This document shows positions 8,701 to 18,512 of a DNA stretch of 64,000 bases, one piece after another. Below the pieces are notes generated by a model, which was not told the DNA's origin, ran no database searches, and was given only the letters and a program-made list of their open reading frames with translations. Both the position numbers and the translations under genes were made by a program. Location: contig OX439049.1 in the NCBI GenBank assembly GCA_949317995.1, forward strand, positions 17,484,395 to 17,548,394, in the 5' to 3' direction. Origin of the DNA: Acholoe squamosa (taxonomy: Eukaryota > Annelida > Polychaeta > Phyllodocida > Polynoidae). Positions within the stretch are counted from its first letter, which is position 1, and each line of letters starts with the position of its first letter.

Positions 8701-11529
8701 TCTTGTGGTCATAATATAGATAAAGGGAATTACATTGATCATAGATACCCTTACTACATGCCCTTTCTACTTCTATGGAGCATAAGGCTGAGCAGAGTTC
8801 AGGCTTCAGCAGGTGAAATTAAGCATGCCTTGTGCTGCCCTCTAGCCTTTTCTAGACAAACCACCTTTCAGAGATCAGAGGATCTCTGAAATTTCATTTC
8901 AGAGGACATGAATCTAAGCTGACTTCTGATTGGCTGAAATTCAAATGCAGTCATTTAATTGTTTTTTCTATCACCATCCAATGTAGAGATGGTTTTAAAG
9001 GTTTTTAATGAGGGGAACAGGTTGAAATGAAGATGAGATGGGTGCTTTTAGTATAATAAACTGAGAGAAATGGGTGCTTTGCCAACACCCAAAAATTTCA
9101 GAGGTTGAGCCCATGACCAACTAATATCTCTGCTATAGTGAACAAAATTAATACCTTTTAAATAGCGGCCTCATGTCATGCTGCAAGAATTTACTTTTGT
9201 GTCATGATGCTCTAATGCAGCCCTGAATAGGTATGATAGGTAGCCCGTTCGTGGTGCATCTATAACTATTGCACCTCCCCATAGGCTCAGCATGAATGCA
9301 CCCTTGATGAGTTACCTGTCTTTGTGCATTATGTTGACAAATGGACATTGCGTATAAATGCACATTCCTGTACTTACAAACCCAATCATCCACAAACTGC
9401 ATTTTTACAATGAACAGCAGATAGAATTGGTCATCTTAATTCATGTGTTTCCTCATCACTTGTAAGATAACAATATGTAGAATACCGTCTATCTGGCATC
9501 TGGATATCAGCTACCTTAATACCTATGTATTGTAGAAACCTCTTTTCATTCTCAGTTGATTTACTGCAATATTAGAAATTGTCATTTCCCTTTTTAGGTA
9601 TACGGGACAGTGCACGTTTCATCTATGTCCAGGATTGGTTCCGGGAAGGCAAATTGTCGAGTTTCAACTTTTTGCCCGTTCCTGAGAATGCAGAAGAGAG
9701 TAGTGCACGTATGTTGGGTCTCCATGACTTAGTCGGGGAGACACATAATGTAAACCGGGTACTTGATTCATTACGCCGCAAGATACATATCTTACAGTAA
9801 GTATTCCAGCAATTAGAAATGGTTATGATATATAATCTCTAGACATTTCTTTAGATTTATAGATAAAATGTTTGCCTTGAGAGGAAGTTCTCATATAAAT
9901 AACAAGGGCATTGATCTGATGTGTATGAATTTTGAGAGCAGTGGGAACTTCATCCTACAGAAATCTCAGCTGTTCGTGTGATATCTTGATTTCTATTGAC
10001 CTCACAAATCATAAAAAAGTAACTTTCTTTCTCAGAGAGAAAAACCACCCTGAGTTCCATTTCTGGAAGAAGAACTGGGATCGTGAGATAGAAAAGAAGC
10101 GACAAGAGGCTGAAGAAGCTGCCGACAAGGCAGTAGATTCATACAACCCTGATGTCAAACATAAGCCAGATGAAACCGGTGAAGGAACATCTCAGAATGC
10201 AGACGGTCAACCCATCCTGAATGGTGCAGAACTTGAAGCGACTGGTGCTAGTGTGGATTCCCCAACAGTGATGGAGGGGACAGTGGAGGTAACATTAGAG
10301 AGCAGTCCCAGTGTCGACCTACAGGAGGAGGTCTGTGGGGAGGTACCAGAGGTGGATAAGACTGGGGAGGTCGTACCTCAGGGTACCACTGAGGAGGTGG
10401 TGCTTCAAGACACGACTGAGGAGGTGGTCTTGGAGCCTCCACAGACTGAACAGAGTGTATCAGAAGACAAGGATAATGTTGGGTGTGAGGGTGGAGCGCC
10501 CCCTAGTTCCGGCCTCCATGACTACAGCATGAATGCCCGATCAGCACCCGGCAGTGTAAGTTTGAATATATTTCTTTGATAAATTGATATGAGCATATCA
10601 TATTAGATTACATGAATTACTTTTAGAAATGAAATGGTAGATGCTTGAAACAAAGATTCAGTTGTACTCTTGGCTGGTATTCTGTATTCAAATTTACCTT
10701 GAACTTGGTGTAGAAGTTATACTCTGGTGGTGAGTGATTAATATATCGTGTATTTTAAACTACAGCCACAACCAGCAGAGGGGGAGCAGGAGGAGCTGGA
10801 CTCAGACGTGGCTGTAACACCGACAGAGGAGGACCCAATTGCGACCTGTGAGAAGAACCTCCTTGAACACATCATGAACATGCAGGACCGCATCTCTGAT
10901 CGCCTCGCACTCATAGACCAACATGTCACTGGTAAGTACTAGGCGTTCTGACTCCCCCAGACTTTGAACTCATAGACCAGGTAATACAATGTACTGTATT
11001 CTCACTCAAGTATTTAAGCTGCCATTTTCACACAACAGGTGTGTTCACTTCAGGTGTGCCCTGAGGTGTCGCCAATCATAGAAGGTGCACATAGGGTTTG
11101 TTTCAAACTGGCTGATACGCGAGGTACTAATAGTAACGGGTATTCTGGACCATCAGGGCCATAAAACACTCAGTGACATAGACCGGTATGATATGAACTT
11201 TGATAGATGCCTTCATATAAGAATAATGAACCTGGAGACAGACTATCTCTTGATAGATTAACACAATGGCTATTATAGCGCCTCTTGTGGACTTTATTCT
11301 TTCTTATAAGTACATGTAGTTTGTGAAATAATCCTCATATCTCTGATAGTACTTCACAGCAATGTCTACTATTATATTCTTTTTATTCTTCCCATTAGCA
11401 ATGGAGGAGTTGGACAACATGCGGGTTCCACAAAAAGACGTATTGACGGATGTTCCTGTTCTCAAGAAAAAGCTTCACCATGTTATCAACGACCTTGTCA
11501 AGGTCAAGCGCATGTCCCGCTTTCATTGA
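2611..11529 (+). CDS. PHF20: PHF20/PHF20L1-like chromatin reader, eight 3' exons (5' end outside window)
   Basis: Eight exons join in one frame with matching phases: 2611-2790, 5386-5541, 8030-8187, 8505-8604, 9598-9796, 10036-10555, 10766-10931, 11399-11529; together 536 codons plus stop (TGA 11527-11529). All introns are GT-AG. Order of domains: C2H2 finger, basic stretch (KRKRR), PHD finger, a conserved segment typical of PHF20 after the PHD, an acidic low-complexity linker, and a coiled C-terminus. This order and the CWQH-type PHD match PHF20/PHF20L1 and fly MBD-R2, subunits of the NSL histone acetyltransferase complex (MOF/KAT8) that read methylated histones in the nucleus. The Tudor and AT-hook parts would lie upstream of the window. 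Introns are 0.2-2.6 kb and full of mobile elements. PHF20 versus PHF20L1 cannot be separated in an invertebrate. Confidence 0.85.
3058..3370 (+). mobile_element. LTR-like block, possible solo LTR (in PHF20 intron)
   Basis: About 310 bp starting TGTGATGGGGG with a GC-rich upstream part, a TATA box (TATATAAG, 3178-3185) and AATAAA (3319-3324) about 135 bp later, then an end near TTTGACA. TG start, promoter and poly(A) signal in this order look like an LTR. I could not find a target duplication, so the ends are approximate and it may be a promoter-like relic of another kind. Confidence 0.35.
3443..5098. mobile_element. TIR element of about 1.65 kb in PHF20 intron
   Basis: Imperfect inverted ends: left TACCGTAAACTTTTGCGTAT continuing AAGGCGCATCTTG, right the mirrored TTGCGTATAAGGC form ending at ~5098. 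The same style of end (CTACCGTAAAAC, then GCGTATAAG.CGCA) bounds the element at 17790-18074. No transposase frame is visible inside; the interior includes a G-rich repetitive block. Ends are approximate. Confidence 0.45.
4380..4765. repeat. G-rich degenerate repeats
   Basis: Four or so diverged ~100-bp units with runs of 8-12 G and the recurring phrase CTCAGTCA-GCCTC followed by TTGGGTGGG. Open frames here are a by-product of the composition. The G runs could form quadruplexes. Confidence 0.5.
5386..5541 (+). CDS. PHF20: PHF20-like exon b: basic linker
   Basis: Acceptor CACACAG before 5386; a second AG nine bases downstream (exon start 5395) would keep the frame and drop three residues. Donor GTGAGT after 5541. 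The phase-1 join reads through without stops: serine/lysine-rich start, KRKRR at the nuclear-localisation-like site, then an acidic/leucine stretch. No domain recognised; placed by frame continuity. Confidence 0.75.
6420..7199. mobile_element. 780-bp TIR element inserted in the LINE
   Basis: Its ends (6420-6447 and 7172-7199) are 28-bp inverted repeats with one mismatch, starting GGGTGA and containing TCTGAGATCCGTGCCAATT. They are flanked by a 4-bp direct repeat TCAT (6416-6419 and 7200-7203). Removing the element plus one TCAT restores the LINE frame, which fixes the boundaries. No transposase frame inside; non-autonomous. Confidence 0.82.
6600..6800. mobile_element. Nested 200-bp inverted-repeat element
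   Basis: ATATGTCCGTTACC at 6600-6613 recurs inverted at 6787-6800 with no mismatch. It lies inside the 780-bp element and may be a second small MITE or its subterminal structure. Confidence 0.4.
8030..8187 (+). CDS. PHF20: PHF20-like exon c: first half of PHD finger
   Basis: Acceptor TTGTAG before 8030 keeps phase 1 from exon b; donor GTAAAT after 8187, phase 0. Acidic/His linker then [16 protein letters not shown], the start of the PHD finger (first two zinc cysteines). The upstream AG at ~8004 would give a frame error. Confidence 0.82.
8505..8604 (+). CDS. PHF20: PHF20-like exon d: second half of PHD finger
   Basis: Acceptor GGTTTTCAG before 8505, donor GTGAGT after 8604. Begins exactly at the third PHD cysteine and gives [12 protein letters not shown]...YVCYIC, completing the C4-H-C3 zinc set. 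PHF20-family PHD fingers bind histone H3 methylated at K4. Confidence 0.88.
8866..8891. repeat. Perfect short hairpin in PHF20 intron
   Basis: An 11-bp stem TTTCAGAGATC / GATCTCTGAAA with a 4-base loop. The rest of this intron (8605-9597) shows nothing I can name. Confidence 0.4.
9598..9796 (+). CDS. PHF20: PHF20-like exon e: post-PHD conserved segment
   Basis: Acceptor CCCTTTTTAG before 9598, donor GTAAGT after 9796 (phase 2). Encodes the stretch around [18 protein letters not shown] and [21 protein letters not shown], which corresponds to the segment following the PHD in PHF20/PHF20L1. Confidence 0.82.
10036..10555 (+). CDS. PHF20: PHF20-like exon f: conserved start then acidic linker
   Basis: Acceptor TTTCTCAG before 10036 (phase 2), donor GTAAGT after 10555 (phase 0). 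Starts with [20 protein letters not shown], continuing the post-PHD segment, then a long disordered Glu/Val/Pro/Thr region with imperfect EEVV repeats (~10325-10440). Confidence 0.8.
10766..10931 (+). CDS. PHF20: PHF20-like exon g
   Basis: Acceptor CTACAG before 10766, donor GTAAGT after 10931. Acidic start then [19 protein letters not shown], a heptad-like helix that matches the C-terminal coiled region of PHF20 proteins. Confidence 0.8.
11399..11529 (+). CDS. PHF20: PHF20-like terminal exon
   Basis: Acceptor TTCTTCCCATTAG before 11399 gives a phase-1 join; 43 codons with a lysine-rich helical end and stop TGA at 11527-11529. The 3' untranslated region follows to about 12 kb. Confidence 0.8.
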
Positions 11530-11968
11530 TTGACGTTGTAGACATTGTCCAACGTCACAAACTGCCACAACTTATAAACAATATTTATTCTAAATTCCTC
11601 ACTTTGAGTTAAATGTCCATGACTATGTAATGGTTAAAAAAAGAATTACTTCTAAAGACTATGTTCTCAGGCATCAATTTGAAATATCGCCTAGCCGAGT
11701 TTCGGTGAAATTAATGAAAATCATGGGGTATATATATTCCCTGGTTAGAGGACAAGAGAACCCAGATGTCCTCTTGACTACGTGTATAAGAAATACCAGT
11801 AGAATACGAATTGTCTCAAGGAGCAGCTAAAGGTATTTGAAGAACCCAGCATGGATATGCATTCTAGGCCGAGGATATTAATCTCATGAAAGGGTTATAT
11901 GTTGTAAAGTGCATCATGTATTTGTAAATAAGTATTGTCAGATAATGTATATACAGTGTAAATACGTC

Positions 11969-11974
11969 AATAAA
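11969..11974 (+). promoter_or_regulatory. Poly(A) signal of PHF20-like gene
   Basis: AATAAA 440 bp after the stop codon, the first canonical signal downstream and followed by a second A-rich copy. The stretch 11530-11990 is therefore read as 3' UTR. From 11990 to 12303 nothing else is visible. Confidence 0.6.
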
Positions 11975-12303
11975 AATAATAAAAAAGGATTTAATTTGGT
12001 TTTGGGGGATGAATTTTTAATTTGAAAGGTTATAAAAAAATCATACTGCGTTTTTGATATTGATATAAAAAGGCATGTATCACATGATCGTCACTGTCAA
12101 TCTCATTCATGAACTTCAATAACTTCTGTCTTCCTAGATATACCAAAGTATCACTTGCTCTACTAGAGCGTATAGAAATAGAGCTATCTCATCTTACCCT
12201 GACTTGTAAAGCTAAACATGACAATAGCTTGAAGATTTTATTTTCTCAGTAGAGAGCAGAAGTATCCCACATATTCTCAGTACTGTAACTTCTCGTCTAT
12301 AAG

Positions 12304-12438
12304 CAGGGATGAAAGTCTTCAGGGATTTCCCTAATTTCAGGGATTTCCTAGGCCCTATATAGTCATACAAAAACCCAGGTTTTTGGGACAAGATTGGACC
12401 ATTTCATGGACTTTCATCCTCCCTGACTTTCATCCCTG
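12304..12438. mobile_element. 135-bp MITE between PHF20-like and UGT genes
   Basis: Ends CAGGGATGAAAGTC and its reverse complement (12304-12317, 12425-12438), flanked by TATAAG on both sides (12298-12303, 12439-12444). The CAGGG start is hAT-like, though hAT duplications are usually 8 bp. The gap 12445-12835 shows nothing else. Confidence 0.65.
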
Positions 12439-12835
12439 TATAAGGTATCTCTAACTGGAAAAAAATTATGAGGAAGCGAGGGGTTCGTTTGACGAATAAG
12501 CTGTCCCTTATAAACGGGGATATGTGACAATAAGCCTAAAATCTAGCATCTAAGCTGCATTCAACTAAAAGTTACATACCCAACTTTGGAAAAAAGGTTT
12601 TAAACCACAAAGCCTTTAGAATTTCTAGAATCTAGTTCCATACTTTTCTAGACTGTCTATATGCCATATTCTGACTTTAGGAGGACGGTAAACCACTCAA
12701 ATGGTCTAAAAGCCACAGATTATGCTGTCGGTTTTATGCCACCACTAGGCAAGGTTCATTATTTATGATTTATAGGCTGATACCTTTATGGACGTGTGTT
12801 ATGCTAATAATCTACTTAAAGGGACCAAAGTCTAT

Positions 12836-14383
12836 TCACTCTCGTTTGGTTTTCTCACTTTTCCCAAAGCACCTTCTCAACTTAGTACAGCAGAAACATG
12901 TGGCCAAACAGAGCAATGTAAAGATAACATAAACAAGGGCCACCACATCCCAGAGGAGCAGTTTGTACATAGGCATATCTACCGCGGGAGATCGCAGATG
13001 GTCCCCGCCGAATTGGAGAATGTGATTCACCCAAAAGACTAGGGTGTCCTGGGATGAGGGCATGCTCTTCATTATATCAGAGCAACGTTTAATATTCTGT
13101 GCATAGGAAGAGTTTGTGACTAGTTCTTTAAGCGATTCATACAGCGTATCTTCTGTGAGTGCAAGTCTATCGAGTATAAGCCCGAAGCCACGTTCACGTG
13201 CTTGGTTGGCATTTGAGAACTGGTCGCCATTGAAAGGGATGGTGAGGACAGGGACTCCATGGTAGACAGCCTCAAGTTGTCCGTTATTACCACCATGTGT
13301 AATGAAGACCTTTGTGTTAGGGTGACCTATCAAGTCGTTCTGTGGCAGCCATTTTACAAGCTTCACATTCTTGGGTGCATCATCAGCATCGTCTAAGGCA
13401 TACTGCACAACTGAGCGCTGCGGTAGTCGAGCAAGGGCATTCATGACCTTTGGTTTCAATGAAGGCCAAATAGCATGAAGGGCTTTGAGAGAACCAAAAC
13501 TGAGCACAATCACACCATGCTTGGCACCACTAACAAATTTCTCCAAATCCTCTGGCAAAGGATTAGCAGGCCTGGCACTTGAACCACCGATGTACTGGTA
13601 ATGAGGCGCGGATACTCTTGGATAGCCTATACAGGTGACTTCATGGTTGACAAGGGTCATTTCTGAGTCTGCGATTATTTCTCGCAGACTTTTTTGAGGT
13701 CGATGTGATGCAAACTCCTTGACAATATCTTCACTATAGAAGACAGATACTGGATTAGCCGCTAATACAGAGAAGGGAATTATGTTGATCAGACGCTGGA
13801 AGAAGGTCATTCTGTTGGTGTAACTTGTGAGCTGTGCCGGCTCAACTGATGGCAGTCCAGTGACTCCTTTCGACCAAGGATCGTGCATCGCAGTAAGTGT
13901 CATGTATTTCAAGTTGAGTCGATAAGGAATCACATACAGTGTACTGTAGAAGAAAACCCCATCATTTATCACCAAATCAAACTTCAGATTCTTCAACTGC
14001 TCCATCAGTGGTTCATTTAGGTTAATTTGTCGGCTCAGTTCAGTCATTAGTGGTAGAAAGCTGCGGAACATCTCTACCACTGAGATGTTGCCCTTTGCTA
14101 CGGCTGACAACTTTGGGTCCAAGGCTACCATAGGATCAGGTCGACCAGGGCCGGGTCTGTGTAGGATCGGTGTGACACCCTCATACTTTAGAACCGCAAA
14201 CTCAAACTTTGGCATAGTTAAAACATACACCTCATGACCATCATCCTTCAGAGCCTTGGCGGCCGAGGAAAAGAAGTTGACATGGCTGAAGATTGTACCA
14301 GGAATAAAAAGTATTCTGCTACACATGGTGCTTTGTATCCCTACCAGCAGGATCGTAGTCAATATGGTCAGTTTGGCAGCCAT
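12836..14383 (-). CDS. UGT: UDP-glycosyltransferase (UGT family, GT1)
   Basis: A 515-residue protein from one uninterrupted coding exon. It would transfer a sugar from a UDP-sugar to small lipophilic acceptors in the ER lumen, for detoxification or hormone/pigment conjugation. Visible parts: signal peptide (1-22), catalytic His34 in IFSHVNFF, the paired Asp141 in LVINDGVFF, the UDP-sugar signature from W345 (WLPQNDLIGHP, ITHGGNNGQLEAVYHGVP) to D387-Q388, a membrane helix at ~476-499 and a cytosolic tail ending KTKRE, a KxKxx-type ER retrieval signal. Length is normal for animal UGTs. The start is the first ATG after the signal-peptide opening; a splice acceptor lies 15 bp upstream, so there is probably a 5' UTR intron. 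It is convergent with the PHF20-like gene. Acceptor and donor sugar cannot be told from sequence. Confidence 0.93.
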   Translation of the reverse strand: MAAKLTILTTILLVGIQSTMCSRILFIPGTIFSHVNFFSSAAKALKDDGHEVYVLTMPKFEFAVLKYEGVTPILHRPGPGRPDPMVALDPKLSAVAKGNISVVEMFRSFLPLMTELSRQINLNEPLMEQLKNLKFDLVINDGVFFYSTLYVIPYRLNLKYMTLTAMHDPWSKGVTGLPSVEPAQLTSYTNRMTFFQRLINIIPFSVLAANPVSVFYSEDIVKEFASHRPQKSLREIIADSEMTLVNHEVTCIGYPRVSAPHYQYIGGSSARPANPLPEDLEKFVSGAKHGVIVLSFGSLKALHAIWPSLKPKVMNALARLPQRSVVQYALDDADDAPKNVKLVKWLPQNDLIGHPNTKVFITHGGNNGQLEAVYHGVPVLTIPFNGDQFSNANQARERGFGLILDRLALTEDTLYESLKELVTNSSYAQNIKRCSDIMKSMPSSQDTLVFWVNHILQFGGDHLRSPAVDMPMYKLLLWDVVALVYVIFTLLCLATCFCCTKLRRCFGKSEKTKRE

Positions 14384-14397
14384 CTTGGAATGTCAGA

Positions 14398-14414
14398 CCT
14401 GAGGGGATAACAAA
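14398..14414 (-). promoter_or_regulatory. Splice acceptor in UGT 5' UTR
   Basis: On the minus strand a pyrimidine-rich TTTGTTATCCCCTCAG ends just before 14398, followed by 15 bases and the ATG at 14383. This implies a leader exon further upstream, which I could not place. Confidence 0.5.
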
Positions 14415-14516
14415 CATTTCATTTATCTTTTTTTGACATGCAGTATATTTATCACCACTTATTATTAAAATAGTTACAACCCTAACTCGGGCTTCCCTAG
14501 CCCACTTAAAAGGGTC

Positions 14517-14665
14517 TGTATCTCCTCTTTCCTATCCCCTCGGATGTGTGTGGTGCACATATGCGTGGGCACTGACACATTCTTCTGTGAGATTGTGTAA
14601 TGTCGTTCTCGCCATGAATATGACCTTTGCTGTCGAAATAGCGTTAAACATCTATCACTCACTCA
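14517..14665 (+). repeat. SINE-like repeat with CACTCACTCAC tail
   Basis: About 150 bp ending TCGCCATGAATATGACCTTT, GCTGTCGAAATAGCGTTAAA and CACTCACTCAC. From memory this resembles repeat tails common in mollusc genomes; not checked. Similar phrases (AACCCTAACT..G and CCC..GCCC) lie on both sides. The surrounding 14415-16040 holds no gene I can support. Confidence 0.35.
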
Positions 14666-15683
14666 CAACCCTAACTTCGAGTGCCCCTGGCCCGTCCCCC
14701 ATTGTTAAATAAATGAAAACCGTATTGTGTGCTCTAATAGGTGCTCACTCCACCTTTAACTGTCTTTATAATATTATTAAAGCACACATCCCTGCACAGA
14801 TTATTAGGGTCTTCCCTGCAGCAATTTATCCTAGCTGGAGATCTCATCAGGTATAGGTCAGAACCTAGACTCGACCTGCTTAAGAAGGTTTAATGCGTCT
14901 ATGTTTGTAAGGACTTGGTCCTTCATGTCTGTATGATCCCATGTATGATACCAGTAGCGGGGATGTACACATCCACTTACCACACCTAAAGCTGAATTTA
15001 AGTACAATAATGTAAATAATGCAGAACTTTTCCAATTTGTTTTAAGAATGATGGTTAAGTAACATGACCTTCTTACATTTAATATGCGTACAAGTACATG
15101 GCTGTATTTCTTGATAACTAGAACAGATTTGGATGCATGAATGCACGAAATGTAGAAGTTATAGCTGCCCCTGTGCAGGCGGATTCAGAAGGGCAGTCCA
15201 GGGGGCAGAGGTGTCAGATGGGTGTTGGTCCAATCACTTAAAAATTTTAGGGGCCTCGCTACACTTCTTAAGTGGACGGTTTTTTCAATGTACCTGGTAT
15301 GAAACTACACAAAAGTCTGAATTTGAGGGGTCTTTGAACCTCTGAAAATAGATGAACCTCTGACAAATGCCATCTCCGAGGGGTGGGGGGACGGCTTAAA
15401 AAAAATTGGTCTAGAGGGTACAGCCAGGGTTCGGCACCATGTTTCCTATGCTAGAGTTTAGGCAAGTCCCAATTTTAGAGGGGAGGGGGGGGGGGGCACA
15501 TGCCCCAAGACCACAGGCCCGTAACTAAGGGGGTTCATCGTTTCGAACGAACAACCCCACTGAGGTATTGGAGGTCCACCCTAGCTGGCATTCAAGGGGA
15601 GATCATGAGCTACATGTCAGTCTTTACGGCTTCAAAATTGGACAAATATTAAGATTTTACCAAAAAGTGTAATAGAAGGATAG

Positions 15684-15706
15684 TTTTTTTTTTTTTTTTT
15701 TTTTTT
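15684..15706 (+). repeat. Poly-T tract
   Basis: A run of 23 T, possibly the poly(A) of a minus-strand retroposed sequence, but no body was identified. Confidence 0.5.
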
Positions 15707-16049
15707 GTGGCCCACTTTGGTAATACTATATGTAGTACACGTATATAAATGAAGTCACTTCTTATAATTGTTTAAAGATCTTATACTAAGTTCCACCTGG
15801 TTCCACCATTCAACTGATGAAGGTCCACCTTAAATGTAAATGCCTGCGTGCTAGTAAGAGGCCTGGGTGACCACCCCTGGATCTGCCACTCTCCCATTAA
15901 TTGCATAATCATAATTATAATCAGATCATAATTGTACATAAATCATATACCCAAGGTACAATAGCCTCATTGCTTGATGACAGGCAGTTTGTGGTTCGTA
16001 TTAAATAAATGTCAGACCAGGTAATCAAATACACATACACATAACTTAC

Positions 16050-16200
16050 CTCTGTCCTGTGAAAATGGACGTCCACAGGGTGCTCCTATACAGATATGAC
16101 CAGCCTGGTGTGAACTATGGCTGTCTGAGTTTGTATCAGTGTCTGTGTCTGGGTAAACTGCTCCCATAATCCTGCACTTGGACTTTTTGTACTCTGACAT
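16050..16200 (-). CDS. Possible coding exon of an unidentified minus-strand gene
   Basis: On the minus strand an ATG (16200-16198) opens MSEYKKSKCRIMGAVYPDTD and stays open, with balanced composition, to a strong donor GAG|GTAAGT at 16050/16049. Upstream lies a pyrimidine-rich stretch ending ATGTCAG, so an internal exon starting at 16193 is an alternative. The peptide has a basic start, a DTDTDT acidic run and two cysteines. I do not recognise the family and cannot find partner exons. It might be a distant leader exon of the UGT transcript or an unrelated gene. Confidence 0.3.
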
Positions 16201-16671
16201 CAGTAGAGTGACGGTGGGGGGACAGGATGGGGAGGGGGGCGGGGGCAGCAGGGGTCCTAATACAAAGCAGTGAATCACTCTCCATTCACATCAAGCCTAT
16301 TCAAGGTCATCTGCTGATTGGCAGTCGAGGCGTTCGGAGTACGGCCGAGGGATCAATGCTGGTTTGTAAGGCCACCCCCTATTGGTCTGCCCCATGTGGG
16401 TCAATGTTGATTCCTGAGTCAACTTACTACCCTCCCAAGCATAGTTAGGGACTGGTACCTAGCCAGACCTGGCTGGGGTGGAAGGGGGAGGAGGGAACAA
16501 GCTAAGGTTGTTTAGTTAGCGTTTGAGGTCACCCCTACCCATAATGAACTGCATATGGTTAGAAAACCGCTGCCCGAACGCCTCGAAAGGTTGTTGACCA
16601 AGTTACAAGCTCCCAACAAAGTCCCGCTCACATTGGGAGCCCCACTCTCCTGGATCCCGCCCTGGATCATA

Positions 16672-17344
16672 CATGTGGTACTTCACTCATGATGGTATTT
16701 TGACATGTGGTATGTATGAGTGAAGTGCCCAATGTATGAGTGAAGTACCACATGTATGAGTGAAGTGCCACATGTATGAGTGAAGTGGCACATGTTTGAG
16801 TGAAGTGGCACATGTATGAGTGAAGTGGCACATGTATGAGTGAAGTGCCACATGTTTGAGTGAAGTGCCACATGTTTGAGTGAAGTGCCACATGTACGAG
16901 TGAAGTGCCACATGTACGAGTGAAGTGCCACATGTTTGAGTGAAGTGCCACATGTTTGAGTGAAGTGCCACATGTTTGAGTGAAGTGCCACATGTATGAG
17001 TGAAGTGCCACATGTATGAGTGAAGTGCCACATGTTTGAGTGAAGTGCCACATGTTTGAGTGAAGTGCCACATGTATGAGTGAAGTGCCACATGTTTGAA
17101 GTGCCACATGTATGAGTGAAGTGCTGCAGTATAAGTGAAGTGCCACATGTATGAGTGAAGTGCCACATGTATGAGTGAAGTGCTGCAGTATAAGTGAAGT
17201 GCCACATGTATGAGTGAAGTGCGACATGTATGAGTGAAATGTCACATGTTTGAGTGAAGTGCAGCTTGTTTGAGTGAAGTGCCGCATGTTTGAGGGAAGT
17301 GCCACATGTTTGAGTGGAGTGCCGCATGTATGAGTGAAGTACAT
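16672..17344. repeat. 20-bp minisatellite, about 31 copies
   Basis: Unit CATGTATGAGTGAAGTGCCA with TATG/TTTG/TACG variants, in exact 20-bp register over most of its length, and with two GCTGCAGTATAAG variants near 17123 and 17183. The first 20 bp (16672-16691) are an inverted unit, so the left edge can fold back. The minus strand is free of stops in all three frames, which produces three long but spurious open frames. Confidence 0.92.
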
Positions 17345-17554
17345 CAGGGATGTGAAATCCCAAAACCCATTTCCTCTGAAGCGCATTACATTGGATTGCA
17401 CCATCTAGAAAAATATTGGCAGGAATTCTAAGTCAGACCCCCCCCCCCCCCTTGATGGTAAATTCTTTTCTCAGTGGATTTGCACAGATCTCAAGAATGG
17501 TTCTTCTGATCAAAATGCGGAATTCCTCGTTTCTGTGGAGATTTCACACCCCTG
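17345..17554. mobile_element. 210-bp hAT-like MITE interrupting the minisatellite
   Basis: Ends CAGGGATGTGAAATC and GATTTCACACCCCTG are inverted copies with one mismatch. Minisatellite units flank it on both sides, so it inserted into the array. A clear 8-bp target duplication is not visible. Confidence 0.6.
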
Positions 17555-17650
17555 CACATGTATGAGTGTAGTACCACATGTATGGGTGAATTGCCACATC
17601 TAAGAGTACCACATGTAACAGTGAAGTACTGCATGTGTGAATGTAAGTGA
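17555..17650. repeat. Degenerate minisatellite remnant
   Basis: Diverged units (CACATGTATGAGTGTAGTAC, ATGGGTGAATTGCCAC) continue the 20-bp repeat beyond the MITE. Confidence 0.7.
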
Positions 17651-17789
17651 AGTATGTCATCTCTCTATCTAAGATGGTCTTATCAGGAAACACAGGATGT
17701 TAGATCTGCTCTTGGATTTTGGACTGAGAATGCAAAGCCAAGGTATTTTTTCATAAAGTTTTATTTATTAAATACACTAAATTGTTGAA

Positions 17790-18074
17790 CTACCCTAAAA
17801 CACCACGTATAAGCCGCAGCTTTTAGACCATTTCAGATGCAGGGGTAGGGGAGGGAGGATGGGGGTAGATATCTGGAGAACATTCCCCATAGCTTCCCCC
17901 AACAATTTTATTTGTGAAGGGGGTAGGAGTAGCCGTTAGGGCTCTAGAAGTTTTTGAGTTTTGAAAATTCATTGATTAAAAAAAAGTTATGAATTTTTAA
18001 AATTTTCAAAGAAAATATCAAACTCAGGGTGCGGCTTATACGCGGGGCAGCTTATATGCAGGGTTTTACGGTAG
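17790..18074. mobile_element. 285-bp TIR element
   Basis: Starts CTACCCTAAAACACCACGTA and ends with the mirrored GGGTTTTACGGTAG; inner parts repeat GTATAAGCCGCA inverted. Same end style as the 3443-5098 element. The stretch 18075-18512 up to the SYCE1-like stop codon shows nothing else. Confidence 0.6.
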
Positions 18075-18512
18075 TGTAAAATAAATAAGCGCCCGTGGGC
18101 TTATACAACAAGCCATTATGGTAACTTCACTGTGCTTATAATTGTGTTCATGTAATGCACAAATTCAGTTTAGCCAAGTGAATTATTACTTTTTCAAAGT
18201 ATTAAATGTATGTATGTTAAAAAAGCAAGTATCATATCAAATCACAAATTTTACTACCCTTAAGTTATAGTCATACAACTATAAATTACAACACTTTCTT
18301 AGATATGTACAATGATTTCAACCTTTCTACCTCCTCAATCCACTCATGACATTTGGCGCCCCATATCCCACTAAAACACCCATATAATATGAATAAACAT
18401 TCATGAATAAATTACCCAGAGAGTGAAAAATTATTATCAAGTCTCTTCACAATTACCGAATTGGTTTCTCCCAACAAATATCTCCCCTATCATGCCTGCT
18501 TATATACAAAGT

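Noticed and set aside
16672-17344. CRISPR-like array
   Set aside because: There are no spacers; the 20-bp units abut directly. The window is animal DNA.
16667-17404. Three long overlapping minus-strand frames that look like a repeat protein
   Set aside because: They are the same stop-free 20-bp minisatellite read in three frames; no start context, no non-repeat domain.
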